This document shows positions 16,826 through 25,717 of a DNA stretch of 64,000 bases, one piece after another (position 1 is the stretch's first letter; each line of letters opens with the position of its first letter). The position numbers were made by a program, and so were the translations under genes. The notes below the pieces were generated by a model. The model saw nothing but the letters and a program-made list of their open reading frames with translations, did not search any database and had not been told where the DNA came from. The stretch is from Psychrobacillus sp044762855 (GTDB lineage: Bacteria; Bacillota; Bacilli; Bacillales_A; Planococcaceae): positions 310,001 through 374,000 of the forward strand of contig NZ_JBIWFB010000003.1 in the NCBI RefSeq assembly GCF_044762855.1. The letters run 5' to 3'.

Positions 16826-17482
16826 CTAGAGCGTCTCATCCATTTTTTGAATCTTTGAGTGAGAAATTAAATATACATTGCCTATAATGTCGATTTTGTC
16901 TCCTTTTACACGTATAGCGCAGTCTTTGTTAGACGCATAAATATTAATTTCTTCTGATAAGGGAGACAATTCGTCTTGAACCAGTGGAATATTATTTTCA
17001 AGATCAAAATGAGAAAGGACAGAAAAATCGTCAAGACCGATTCCTTCGTAAACAGAGCTTATTTCAACTTTATAGCCAAAGCTTTTCGAGCATAACCATT
17101 TAGCGGACATATTGATCGCACCAGCGCTTGCTCCCATCACAACGGCTCCGCTATTTTTAATCGAATGCGACAATTCATATTCCATTAGAAATTCATTTTG
17201 TTTAAGAATATTTCCACCTAACAAGAAAATGACTGAAGCATTTTGAATTAAGTTTTGGGCATCTTCCTTCTGTACGCTATAATTAATCAAATGATATTCA
17301 TCAAACATAATGCCTGCCTGTTCTAACCACGAACGTTCAGTAGCACCATCATCTTCATAAAACGATGGATTCGAGCTAATCATAGCAAGCGATTTTCTAT
17401 CAGTTATATCCTCCTGTAACACCATGCCCAGATTCTCTGGGAAAAAATTGTTAAACCAACCTAAATAATAATGTGTTTTCAT
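16826..17482 (-). CDS. S51-family (peptidase E-like) hydrolase
   Basis: 218 residues with the S51/class-I-glutamine-amidotransferase-like fold: FLLGGN segment near residue 88 and the nucleophile motif MGASAGAIN. Peptidase E cleaves Asp-X dipeptides; cyanophycinases are relatives. The start at 17482 has GGAGGGA 5 bases upstream; the longer frame from 17500 lacks one. It stands alone between a degenerate MITE end (16721) and a rearranged element (17765-18091). Function of this subgroup in Bacilli is uncertain. Confidence 0.8.
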   Translation of the reverse strand: MKTHYYLGWFNNFFPENLGMVLQEDITDRKSLAMISSNPSFYEDDGATERSWLEQAGIMFDEYHLINYSVQKEDAQNLIQNASVIFLLGGNILKQNEFLMEYELSHSIKNSGAVVMGASAGAINMSAKWLCSKSFGYKVEISSVYEGIGLDDFSVLSHFDLENNIPLVQDELSPLSEEINIYASNKDCAIRVKGDKIDIIGNVYLISHSKIQKMDETL

Positions 17483-17764
17483 AAGTTCCCTCCGTACCAA
17501 AGTGTAAATAACATCAACTTCCCGCGTTACTCATTCTTTTCTCTTGTCACCAACATATTCCCCTATATATGCCTTATTTGCTCTGCCAATTAAAATAGAT
17601 TGTTACACAATTTTATCTATTTCTTTAAAAACGGTACGGCTTTATTTCTAGTCTACATTAGTTAAAATACATTTCTTCACAATCTTCATAGTTGCATTAA
17701 CATAAAAATCCAATAATAAATTATCGTTCTTTATTATTAATAATCAACTTTTTTATAAAGTTTC

Positions 17765-18091
17765 ACTTAACGCCAACTGAACTCGCTAGGCCAGCTTCTG
17801 TTAGACTTCCTTAGTGTGTTCGGAGCCAATATTGTCGAATTTACAGTCTATATTCTCTCGTTCAACTATTTATTGTTAATTCGGGACCTTGATAAGTTAG
17901 CAATTTACATTGTAAATATCCAATAAATGGCTTAGGGCAACCAATTGCCATTGAAAGCAACCAGTTATAGTCTAAAAGCAACTATATCAGGTCTAAGAGC
18001 AACTAAACTGTCAGTGAAAGCAACTAATTCTTACAATAGCCCTTTACTTGGGGTGAGACAATAATGACTAAGACGCATCTTTCCTATACAA
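17765..18091. mobile_element. Rearranged derivative of the MITE-like element, copy D
   Basis: This occupies most of the 679-bp gap between the S51 gene and lcfB. It contains the core in reverse (TCTCTCGTTCAAC, TTATTGTTAATTCGGG), then AATAAATGGCTTAGGGCAACC, a 21-bp-period array, and a right end whose opposite strand reads GTATAGGAAAGATGCGTC. The large palindrome is missing, exactly where copy C carries it. The stretch 17483-17764 shows nothing I can name. Confidence 0.6.
17938..18027. repeat. 21-bp-period array, box AGTTGCTTTCA on the minus strand
   Basis: CAACC/CAACT boxes begin at 17938, 17958, 17979, 18000 and 18021, so spacing is 20, 21, 21 and 21 bp. On the minus strand the boxes read AGTTGCTTTCA, AGTTGCTCTTA, AGTTGCTTTTA and GGTTGCTTTCA. 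Internal to copy D. Confidence 0.82.
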
Positions 18092-18131
18092 CACCTTATA
18101 TATTTAGTTTATTCTATTCCAAAAAACAAAA

Positions 18132-18154
18132 AGCCACTCCATCAAGAAGCGGCT
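18132..18154 (-). terminator. Terminator of lcfB
   Basis: On the minus strand AGCCGCTTC and GGAGTGGCT pair with wobbles and TTTTTG follows. Just beyond the lcfB stop. Confidence 0.65.
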
Positions 18155-18161
18155 ACTACAT

Positions 18162-19712
18162 TTACTGAACAGTTTGTCCTTTTAACGAACGGCGTAAAAT
18201 TTTTCCTGTTGTGTTTTTTGGTAACTCTTCTAAAAACTCAATTCGTTTAGGAACTTTATATTTTGCTAGTTTTTCGGCACAATACTGTTGCAATTGTTCT
18301 TCGGTTAAAGAAGCCTCTTTCTTCACAACAAACGCTAATACTTCTTCCCCAAAAGTAGGGTCTGGCACTCCGACTACTGCCGCTTCTACAATACCTGGAT
18401 GTTCGAAGAGAACTTCTTCTACTTCCCGTGGATATACATTATATCCTCCTACAATAATCATATCTTTCTTGCGATCGACAATATAGAAATAACCTTCTTC
18501 ATCTTGTCTAGCAAGATCGCCTGTATATAACCAACCGTCTCGAATCGCACTGTCGGTTTCTTCTGGCATTTTATAATAGCCTTTCATCACATTAGGTCCT
18601 CGGACAATCAGTTCTCCAACTTCTCCAATTGGAACCTCTTCCCCTAATTCATTCACTATTTTGTTTTCTACATTCACAATATTTGTGCCAATCGAGCCTG
18701 GTTTACGGTCCCGATCAATTGGATTAAAGCAAGTTACTGGTGAAGCTTCAGATAAGCCATATCCTTCTGATATTCTTACATGGAACTTGTCCTCAAAATT
18801 ATGCAATAACGCAACTGGCAATGAAGAGCCACCCGAAATTGCTAAACGAATGGATTTAAAATCTTCCACTTTATCTTCAGGGAATTGATATAAGAAATTG
18901 TACATCGTCGGCACTCCTGCAAAAACAGTCGCTTTTTGTTCTTTGGCAATAGAGAATACCTCTTGCGGACTGAATCTAGGAACTAGTAATATCGTAGCTC
19001 CCATTAGTAATGGTGCATTTACAACAACCGTTAAAGCAAAGACATGGAATACAGGGAGCGTTGCAATGACACGATCATCTGTATTAATACTTAAATATTC
19101 TGCAACGTCACGAGCATTCGAAAATATATTATTATATGTAAGCATGGCACCTTTTGGTTGTCCCGTAGTACCTGATGTGTACAAAATAACTGCCGTATCA
19201 TCCTCTGAAATTTCAACTGGCTTTACTCGTTCCCCCGCAATTGCCAGTAAAGATGAAAACGATTTCACTTTTACTTTCAAATCTTCCGAAAGCCCAGCTA
19301 ACTTATCTGGCGTATCCGCTTGTGTTTCACAAATAATATAGTTTTCCACCGTCGTAAATACATTCGCGCACTTTTCTATTAAAGGTAATAACGCATCTAG
19401 CGCAATAATTGCTTTTGCATCACTATTTTTCACAATATAAGAAATTTCATCTGGTGTATAAATAGGATTAATTGGTACCGCAGTTGCCCCTAAACGCATA
19501 GTAGCATATAAAGAAATTAAAAAATGTGGGGTATTGCCGAGTAAAAAGCCTACATGATCTCCTTTTTTAATTCCTAACCCTTTAAGCCCATACGCAAATC
19601 GCTCTACTGATTCGTCAAATTGTGCATATGTCGTGTCTTTTCCCATAAAGTGATACGCTATTTTTTCTGGATGTTTGGAGGCAATTTGTTGAACTTGTGA
19701 AGCTAAACTCAT
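18162..19712 (-). CDS. lcfB: Long-chain fatty-acid-CoA ligase
   Basis: 516 residues. The AMP-binding P-loop is YTSGTTGQPKGAML; the adenylation motif GYGLSEASPV and the hinge YTGDLARQDEEGYFYIVDRKKDMI follow, and the catalytic lysine lies in NTTGKILRR at the C terminus. It activates fatty acids to acyl-CoA for beta-oxidation. The ATG at 19712 has GGGAGATG upstream; the ATG at 19727 lacks a ribosome site. A perfect FadR-type palindrome lies 23 bases before the start. In B. subtilis lcfB also neighbours lplJ and yhfH and belongs to the FadR regulon. Confidence 0.92.
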   Translation of the reverse strand: MSLASQVQQIASKHPEKIAYHFMGKDTTYAQFDESVERFAYGLKGLGIKKGDHVGFLLGNTPHFLISLYATMRLGATAVPINPIYTPDEISYIVKNSDAKAIIALDALLPLIEKCANVFTTVENYIICETQADTPDKLAGLSEDLKVKVKSFSSLLAIAGERVKPVEISEDDTAVILYTSGTTGQPKGAMLTYNNIFSNARDVAEYLSINTDDRVIATLPVFHVFALTVVVNAPLLMGATILLVPRFSPQEVFSIAKEQKATVFAGVPTMYNFLYQFPEDKVEDFKSIRLAISGGSSLPVALLHNFEDKFHVRISEGYGLSEASPVTCFNPIDRDRKPGSIGTNIVNVENKIVNELGEEVPIGEVGELIVRGPNVMKGYYKMPEETDSAIRDGWLYTGDLARQDEEGYFYIVDRKKDMIIVGGYNVYPREVEEVLFEHPGIVEAAVVGVPDPTFGEEVLAFVVKKEASLTEEQLQQYCAEKLAKYKVPKRIEFLEELPKNTTGKILRRSLKGQTVQ

Positions 19713-19735
19713 TTTCCCATCTCCCATTTTTTATT

Positions 19736-19753
19736 TGAATGAATATTCATTCA
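19736..19753. promoter_or_regulatory. FadR-type operator before lcfB
   Basis: TGAATGAATATTCATTCA is a perfect 18-bp palindrome and agrees with the known B. subtilis FadR (YsiA) box TGAATGAnTAnTCATTCA. It lies just downstream of the -10 box, where a repressor would block transcription until long-chain acyl-CoA releases it. Confidence 0.88.
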
Positions 19754-19767
19754 TAATCCCCATATTC

Positions 19768-19796
19768 ATTATATAAAAAAAGTTTCGACTATTCAA
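19768..19796 (-). promoter_or_regulatory. Sigma-A promoter of lcfB
   Basis: On the minus strand TTGAAT (19796-19791) and TATAAT (19773-19768) are spaced by 17 bp. Confidence 0.7.
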
Positions 19797-19800
19797 TCTC

Positions 19801-19831
19801 AAAAGAAGATTGCATTTTGCAATCTTCTTTT
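19801..19831 (-). terminator. Terminator of the bceRSAB-like operon
   Basis: AAAAGAAGATTGC and GCAATCTTCTTTT arms around a 4-5-base loop begin at the permease stop codon. Confidence 0.85.
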
Positions 19832-21764
19832 ACTCTTGTATATGTGCAATATATCTCCACCGGATTAAGTAGAAATACGATACTTGAATAACAGTAAATA
19901 CGATCAGTACGATTAACATTTCCATTGCAATAGAAACCGCTGCTAGATCCACCCAAAAAGCTTGTAGGAAAATAAATGAAAATGTACTATGTACCATTGC
20001 AAGTCCCCAAGGCAAAAAGAATTGTGGCACTAACTGTCGATTTACGATTTTCACTAATTCTTGCTCGGTAATCCCCATTCTTCGGAGGACATCGAATTGC
20101 TTTTTATCTCTTTCCAAATCGGTATACAATTTAAAATAGACAAAGCTTCCTGCTGCTAGTAAGAGCACTGCCGCTACAAGCAAACCAGTAAACAATAATA
20201 ATGCAAACGTAGCGCGAATAACGGAGAAATTCAATCCAGGATTATTAAAATAAAATGGATTAGGATTCACTTCCGATATTCCCATCGTCTCCGTCATAAT
20301 CTTATCTAAGTCTGTTCCAACATCTTTTGTACGCAACCACTCTGGTACATGAAAGGCAAAAAAAGTAATTTTAGACTCTTCTAGCCCAAAACCAGAGAGC
20401 GGTTCTGTCAGGAGAGAAAAATCTTCATCGCTAATAATAAAAGTTCTATTTTTTAAGGTGAATGAAGGGAAAATCGAGTATTTATACTTATCCTTTATTT
20501 GAATAGGTATGCTACTTTCCTCGAGCACAGTTTGTTCTTTTCCACTTCGAATATTTTCAACATCTACTTGGCTATCCGAGACTAATAAAGCCTCTCCTTG
20601 TTTCAAGTCAATCAATGGAATTTTTAAAGCAACAGCTAAACTATTCACTTCCGATTCCTTGATGACATTAACTGGTTCATGCGAACTAGAAGAGGTTTGC
20701 TTTTTTACATTGAATCTCACAAGCTCATAAGACAAGCCCTCACTTTGCAGTTCTTGCGATAATTTCATAATATGTGCTTCTTCAAAAGGGTTGTCCCAAT
20801 CACTAGCGTAGAAAATACTGACAGGGTTTAATTCTCGATATTGCGCTGTAAATGAAGTAAACGAAGTAACGACACCTACAGATAAAAACGCAATCGTCGA
20901 CACAATCGTCACAACAAAAAACATCCGCGCATTTTCCCTAATCTTAATCGAAACTTCCGCAAAAGCGATAAGCCGAAAAGAATGCCAATAAAGACTTTGC
21001 TTTCTTCGAATAATGTCCAGTATATATAAAATACTATCCGTGTAAAAGAAGTACGTGCCGATAAAAGCCATTAAAATAATAAGTAAGCTCACCAATATAT
21101 TCATATGGAAAACGGAAAAAATAACGAGACTATACGCCACAAATAGCAAGCCTAATCCCAATAAAGCACTTCCCTTTTTGTACGTAGCCACTTCGCCTTG
21201 GTTGCCAACCCCTTTTATAAGTTGGATAATCTCCTTCTTGCGGATGAATACAACACTACTGATCGATATGATGATAAACTGTGATAAAAACACAACAATC
21301 GTCAAAGCAAATGGCTTCCATGATAAGTACAAAGGTAAGCTGTCCAATAAAAATAATTCTCGAATAATCATAAAGAAAAATTTAGAAAATGAAAATCCAA
21401 AGAAAATGCCAATTGTAATAGATATAAACCCTAAAATCATCGTTTCCAAAAAGACTAAACGATTTAACTGTTGCCTTTCCATTCCTAAATGTAGTAAAAC
21501 TCCAAACTCATGTAATCTAGCTTGTAAAAACGCACTCATCGAATAAAACAAAAAAAACATAGTAAAAATGATGAGAATAATTTGCGCAACAAGCATTCCA
21601 CCAAAAGCAACATCTCGTAAAAACTTATCTTCAATATTCGGGTGAAACATCAGCATGGAATAAATAAAGAACACCATAACCGAAAAAATACTAGCCATAA
21701 AAAACGCAGCATATATTCGGCTATTACGAATAACGTTATGATAAGCGAATTGTTGAAAGGTCAT
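19830..21764 (-). CDS. BceB-type ABC transporter permease
   Basis: 644 residues with the ten-helix FtsX-like topology of BceB/VraG permeases: four helices, helices 5-6 before residue 295, a large extracellular domain of about 210 residues (roughly 300-510), then further helices. These permeases recognise peptide antibiotics such as bacitracin or lantibiotics and signal to the partner kinase. The ATG at 21764 lies inside the ATPase gene with AGGTGGTGG 8 or so bases upstream. The extracellular domain decides the ligand, which cannot be read from sequence. Confidence 0.9.
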   Translation of the reverse strand: MTFQQFAYHNVIRNSRIYAAFFMASIFSVMVFFIYSMLMFHPNIEDKFLRDVAFGGMLVAQIILIIFTMFFLFYSMSAFLQARLHEFGVLLHLGMERQQLNRLVFLETMILGFISITIGIFFGFSFSKFFFMIIRELFLLDSLPLYLSWKPFALTIVVFLSQFIIISISSVVFIRKKEIIQLIKGVGNQGEVATYKKGSALLGLGLLFVAYSLVIFSVFHMNILVSLLIILMAFIGTYFFYTDSILYILDIIRRKQSLYWHSFRLIAFAEVSIKIRENARMFFVVTIVSTIAFLSVGVVTSFTSFTAQYRELNPVSIFYASDWDNPFEEAHIMKLSQELQSEGLSYELVRFNVKKQTSSSSHEPVNVIKESEVNSLAVALKIPLIDLKQGEALLVSDSQVDVENIRSGKEQTVLEESSIPIQIKDKYKYSIFPSFTLKNRTFIISDEDFSLLTEPLSGFGLEESKITFFAFHVPEWLRTKDVGTDLDKIMTETMGISEVNPNPFYFNNPGLNFSVIRATFALLLFTGLLVAAVLLLAAGSFVYFKLYTDLERDKKQFDVLRRMGITEQELVKIVNRQLVPQFFLPWGLAMVHSTFSFIFLQAFWVDLAAVSIAMEMLIVLIVFTVIQVSYFYLIRWRYIAHIQE

Positions 21765-22512
21765 TTACACCGCCACCACCTAATAATGACAAAACATTTA
21801 ATATCCGTTGGAAAAATGTTTGTCTCAGGTCACCTTTATAAATCTCATTGAAGTATTCCCCGTCTTTTATAAATAACACTCGATCACAATAGCTTGCTGC
21901 TATAGGATCATGGGTTACCATTATAATCGTCGTTTGACTTACTTTATTCACTTGGGTAAGAATTTCTAATACATCTTTTGCTGCTTTGGAATCCAAGTTT
22001 CCTGTCGGCTCATCTGCTAATATAATGCTCGGTTCATGTATTAACGCGCGGCCTATGGCAGTTCTTTGAGCTTGCCCTCCGGAAATCTCGGAAGGTCTTT
22101 TTTCTAAAATAGAGGTTAAATGGAGATGTTCTGCAATTTGTTGGACTTTGGCTTTCATCACTTCTAAGGATTGACCATCAAGCGTAAGTGGTAATACCAT
22201 GTTTTCTTCCACCGTTAGTGCAGGAAGTAGATTAAAGTCTTGGAATACAAAACCAAGCTCTCTTCTTCTAAAAAGTGATAAGTCATTTTTGGGAAGTTCT
22301 GCTGGTTTTAAACCGCTTATCGTGATTTCTCCTGAAGTTGGACGATCGATCGTCGAAATTATATTTAACAATGTCGTTTTTCCACTTCCAGAAGGGCCCA
22401 TCACAGCGATAAACTCTCCTTTTTCCACTTCAAAGCTAAGTTGATTAATCGCTAGATGTGCTACTTTCCCTTCATATACTTTCGTTACTTCCTCCAGTAT
22501 TAATATGGTCAT
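21736..22512 (-). CDS. BceA-type ABC transporter ATPase
   Basis: 258 residues. Walker A MGPSGSGKTTLL, Q-loop FVFQDFNLLPALT, signature ISGGQAQRTAIGRAL and Walker B IILADEPTGNLD place it in the MacB/LolD/BceA group. The start at 22512 lies within the 3' end of the histidine kinase gene (41-base overlap) and has AAGGTGG upstream. Its 3' end overlaps the permease start by 29 bases. The carboxy tail after the D-loop is a little longer than usual and ends in VNDLSTIRLS. Confidence 0.9.
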   Translation of the reverse strand: MTILILEEVTKVYEGKVAHLAINQLSFEVEKGEFIAVMGPSGSGKTTLLNIISTIDRPTSGEITISGLKPAELPKNDLSLFRRRELGFVFQDFNLLPALTVEENMVLPLTLDGQSLEVMKAKVQQIAEHLHLTSILEKRPSEISGGQAQRTAIGRALIHEPSIILADEPTGNLDSKAAKDVLEILTQVNKVSQTTIIMVTHDPIAASYCDRVLFIKDGEYFNEIYKGDLRQTFFQRILNVLSLLGGGGVNDLSTIRLS

Positions 22513-23518
22513 CTTGCCCACCTTGCTTCCTAGTTTCTTGTTTTTCAAATTGGATCGATACGGTTGTCCCTTCTCCTACCTTTGAAGAAACACGTATCTC
22601 ATGCCCTAAACGATTGCATATTTCCTGCGCCAAATATAAGCCCATACCAGTAGACTCACCAGTTTTCCTTCCATTCTCTCCGGTAAAAAATGCTTTTGTC
22701 ACTCTTTTAATATCAGACGCAGGGATACCAATTCCTTCATCCCTAACAGAGAAAATGATTTGTTTCTCCTCGATATTCGTTTCGAAATACACTTTTTTAT
22801 TTTGCTCAAAAGTGTATTTAACGGCATTCGTTACAAATTGGGCAATGACGTAACGGATCCATTTTCTGTCCGAAGTAATCATACAATCATCTTCCATCGA
22901 AATGACAGGAAATAGATGCTTTCCGATGAATAGCCGTTTATTTTCCGTTACGACTTCGGTTACTAGTTGTTTTAAATCGATTCGTTCGATTTGCATATCT
23001 TCTTCAAAAGTATCTAATCGCGCATTCATTAAAACTGCTTCAAGTCCTCGCTTGAGTCGATCCATTTCTTCCACGACACTTTTCGAATCTATTTGTTCAC
23101 TATTTTGCGTCATCAATTCGAGAACTGAAATAGGCGTTTTCATTTGATGCACCCAGCTATTCATAAATTGTAAATGTCTATTTTGTCTTGCATATAAAAG
23201 CTGTACTTCTTTTTGATATAAACGATAAATATGTTGTAAGTAAATTTCTACTTGTCTAATTTCTGGGGATTGTGCTGCTCGTTGCAGAACAACTTCTATT
23301 TGGGTTGGGACTGAGAGAATTTTTTTATAAAACGTATATTTTTTCATAAATAACGTCCCTAAAAAAGTAAGCGTTAATATACTACTAATAACAATGGAAT
23401 AGACAGCGGTATCTAGATTTCGAAATCCATCTAGCCAGTATAACAGCATAACAAATAGTACTAAGGAAAACTGAAAAATGATAAAAAGTAGATGTTCCTT
23501 TATAAATAACCGAAACAT
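22472..23518 (-). CDS. BceS-type intramembrane-sensing histidine kinase
   Basis: 348 residues. Two membrane helices at about 10-30 and 38-58 are joined by a very short loop, so there is no extracellular sensor; this is the design of kinases that sense through a BceAB transporter. The phospho-acceptor histidine is in WVHQMKTPISVLEL, followed by the N box NAVKYTFEQ, DEGIGIP and GMGLYLAQ. It is co-transcribed with the response regulator upstream (1-base gap) and the transporter downstream. Confidence 0.92.
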   Translation of the reverse strand: MFRLFIKEHLLFIIFQFSLVLFVMLLYWLDGFRNLDTAVYSIVISSILTLTFLGTLFMKKYTFYKKILSVPTQIEVVLQRAAQSPEIRQVEIYLQHIYRLYQKEVQLLYARQNRHLQFMNSWVHQMKTPISVLELMTQNSEQIDSKSVVEEMDRLKRGLEAVLMNARLDTFEEDMQIERIDLKQLVTEVVTENKRLFIGKHLFPVISMEDDCMITSDRKWIRYVIAQFVTNAVKYTFEQNKKVYFETNIEEKQIIFSVRDEGIGIPASDIKRVTKAFFTGENGRKTGESTGMGLYLAQEICNRLGHEIRVSSKVGEGTTVSIQFEKQETRKQGGQDDHINTGGSNESI

Positions 23519-23519
23519 A

Positions 23520-24221
23520 TTAAGCTTCCTCCGGACTTAGATTCAAACGATATCCCGCTCCTCGAACAGTTTCAATTGTTGATAAAACACCGTAATCCGC
23601 CATTTTTTTCCGTACTCGCGTCATATTTACATTGAGGGTATTCTCATCCACAAATGATTGATCATCCCATAGTTCTTCTAGTAATTGTTCTCTAGTGACT
23701 AGCTTAGGATAATTTTTCAGTAATAATTCTAAAATGGTACATTCTTTCTTTTGAAGTGGAATTTCTTCTTTGGACGTATGTAATTCCATACGTTCCATAT
23801 AGAGCTGCAATTTCCCTACTTTCACCACTCGCTCTTCCTGTTTAGCTGCATATTCCCCATATGTTCTTCTTAAATGGCTTTTTATTTTAGCTAGGACGAT
23901 TTCGTAATGAAAAGGCTTCGTGATAAAATCATCTCCGCCATTTTCGAGTGCGAATACTTGGTCCATTTCTCCTGATCTAGCCGACACAAAAATAATGGGG
24001 CAAGTAGTTAGCTGGCGGAGTTGACGGCACCAATAGTAACCGTCATAAGATGGTAAATTCACATCTAATAATACAATATGGGGATCGAACGCTGTAAACT
24101 CCTCGACAATATGATCAAAATCTTCAATTGTATGTACTTCATAATGGTATTTCCTCAGGGTATCTGCAAGTAGCGATGCGATTTTCAGGTCATCTTCTAC
24201 TACTAACACACGGTGTATCAT
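23520..24221 (-). CDS. BceR-type response regulator (OmpR family)
   Basis: 233 residues: a receiver domain with the phospho-acceptor aspartate in VLLDVNLPSYDG and the conserved lysine in FITKPFHYE, then an OmpR winged helix (NVNMTRVRKKMADYG, ETVRGAGYRL). The ATG at 24221 has AGGAGG 9 bases upstream; a GTG 3 bases earlier is the alternative. First gene of the RR-kinase-ATPase-permease operon, whose normal target is the transporter genes themselves. Confidence 0.92.
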   Translation of the reverse strand: MIHRVLVVEDDLKIASLLADTLRKYHYEVHTIEDFDHIVEEFTAFDPHIVLLDVNLPSYDGYYWCRQLRQLTTCPIIFVSARSGEMDQVFALENGGDDFITKPFHYEIVLAKIKSHLRRTYGEYAAKQEERVVKVGKLQLYMERMELHTSKEEIPLQKKECTILELLLKNYPKLVTREQLLEELWDDQSFVDENTLNVNMTRVRKKMADYGVLSTIETVRGAGYRLNLSPEEA

Positions 24222-24317
24222 CACTTAAATCCTCCTCTAGGAACATTGTACTTTCCTTATTATATCAAAAAAGAGTCTTCCATACGTTAAGTATGTTAGA
24301 CCCTTCCATTTTCATAA

Positions 24318-24392
24318 ACTGAAGATCAATTACGCCTAAGCATAATTGCGTCCAGATTTTGAATTGTGCTTACGCAATTAACTTGCTTCAGT
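24318..24392. repeat. Long imperfect hairpin between lplJ and the bceR-like gene
   Basis: ACTGAAG at 24318 pairs with CTTCAGT at 24386, and AATTACGCCTAAGCATAATT pairs with AATTGTGCTTACGCAATT with few mismatches. The stem is about 25 bp. There is no T-run on either side, so it is not an ordinary terminator. It may be a REP-like dispersed repeat or part of a leader. Confidence 0.65.
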
Positions 24393-24419
24393 AGAAGTCT
24401 GAACTTCGACTGGATCGAT

Positions 24420-25412
24420 TTAATAAATAAGTTGTACTAGTTCTTCTTTTGAAATACCACCTAAGTATTTCGGTACATCAACTGACTCCAGTGCTTCTTC
24501 AATCGCTTGTTTACTATACACTTTTCCAGTTAATACATTTTCTACTTCTTCGATATCCCCAACGCCAAAGAAATCACCATAAATTTTCACTTCTTCAATG
24601 ATACCTTTATTTACTTCTAAACGAACATCTACACCACCTGTTGGGAAACGGTGTGAATGCTTCATATTGAACTTAGGGGATTTACCGTAGTTCCAATCCC
24701 ATTGTTGATAACGTTCTTCCGACAGCTTATGAATGTTTTTCCAATCTTCATCCGTAAGCTCCCAATATTGAATATTGTCGGATCCGTCAAAAATAGAAGA
24801 AAGAATTTCAGCACGGAATTGTTCAATCGTCATCGGTTCTGCCAGTAAATCAGCAATATTCGTTACACGGCTTCGTATTGATTTGATCCCTTTAGATTCA
24901 ATTTTTTCTTTGCTTACTTTTAATGCGGATACAACTTTATCTATTTCTGTATCAAACATTAATGTACCATGGCTAAACATTCTTCCACGAGTTGAAAACT
25001 GAGCATTTCCTGAGATTTTTTTGCCTTCTGCTAATATGTCATTGCGTCCTGATAGTTCCGCGTTGACACCCATTTTCTGCAATGCATCAACAACTGGCTG
25101 TGTAAACTTTTTGAAATTGCGGAAGCTGTCTCCATCATCTTTTGTTAAAAAGCTAAAGTTCAAATTTCCTAAATCATGGTACACAGCGCCGCCACCTGAA
25201 AGTCTGCGGACAGGGATAATCCCGTTTTTTTCTACAAAATCTGTATTAATTTCTTCTATCGTATTTTGGTTTCTACCAATGATGATAGAGGGTTGATTTA
25301 TGTAAAACAAAAGAAATGAATCTTTTTCCACATCCATTGTATTTAGTGCGTACTCTTCAATTGCTAGGTTAATACGTGGGTCAGTTATGCCTTTATTATC
25401 AATAAAATACAT
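24420..25412 (-). CDS. lplJ: Lipoate-protein ligase
   Basis: 330 residues of the LplA/LplJ family: RRLSGGGAVYHDLGNLNFSF (about residues 73-92) is the lipoyl-AMP-binding signature and KISGNAQ contains the catalytic lysine. The C-terminal accessory domain is present. It attaches free lipoate to 2-oxoacid dehydrogenase and GcvH proteins. Ribosome site GGAGAG lies 7 bases upstream. It is divergent from yhfH, as part of a block also adjacent in B. subtilis. Confidence 0.94.
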   Translation of the reverse strand: MYFIDNKGITDPRINLAIEEYALNTMDVEKDSFLLFYINQPSIIIGRNQNTIEEINTDFVEKNGIIPVRRLSGGGAVYHDLGNLNFSFLTKDDGDSFRNFKKFTQPVVDALQKMGVNAELSGRNDILAEGKKISGNAQFSTRGRMFSHGTLMFDTEIDKVVSALKVSKEKIESKGIKSIRSRVTNIADLLAEPMTIEQFRAEILSSIFDGSDNIQYWELTDEDWKNIHKLSEERYQQWDWNYGKSPKFNMKHSHRFPTGGVDVRLEVNKGIIEEVKIYGDFFGVGDIEEVENVLTGKVYSKQAIEEALESVDVPKYLGGISKEELVQLIY

Positions 25413-25459
25413 GTTGATCTCTCCTTTACTCCTATTTTAACAAAAAATGAATTAATATG

Positions 25460-25489
25460 TTGACAAAAGATTCTGTGTTATATTACAAT
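25460..25489 (+). promoter_or_regulatory. Sigma-A promoter of yhfH
   Basis: TTGACA at 25460 and TACAAT at 25484 with an 18-bp spacer, 46 bp before the yhfH start. Confidence 0.75.
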
Positions 25490-25534
25490 GAATTCAATAA
25501 AAACAGTTATATAACAGACGGAGGTGGAACAACT

Positions 25535-25660
25535 ATGTTAGAAAACGTACTTGAATTTTTCCGTAATCTGCCTAAAAAGAATTGCGCTACATGTGGCGAG
25601 ACCATAGAAGAACAACATGAGTGCTATGGAAATCAGTGTGACAAATGCAATAACCTTTAA
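25535..25660 (+). CDS. yhfH: YhfH-like small zinc-finger-type protein
   Basis: 41 residues with two CxxC-like pairs (CATC, then CYGNQCDKC), which could bind zinc. Sequence (start MLENVLEFFRNLPKK, then CGETIEEQHE) and place next to lplJ match YhfH of B. subtilis. The ATG at 25535 has GGAGGTGG 7 bases upstream. Role unknown. Confidence 0.85.
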   Translation: MLENVLEFFRNLPKKNCATCGETIEEQHECYGNQCDKCNNL

Positions 25661-25678
25661 TATTATTCAAGACGCCAA

Positions 25679-25711
25679 CTAGATCCTCCCCTTTCTAGTT
25701 GGCTTTTTTTG
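25679..25711 (+). terminator. Terminator of yhfH
   Basis: GCCAACTAGA and TCTAGTTGGC arms are followed by TTTTTTT. Confidence 0.9.
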
Positions 25712-25717
25712 TACGTG

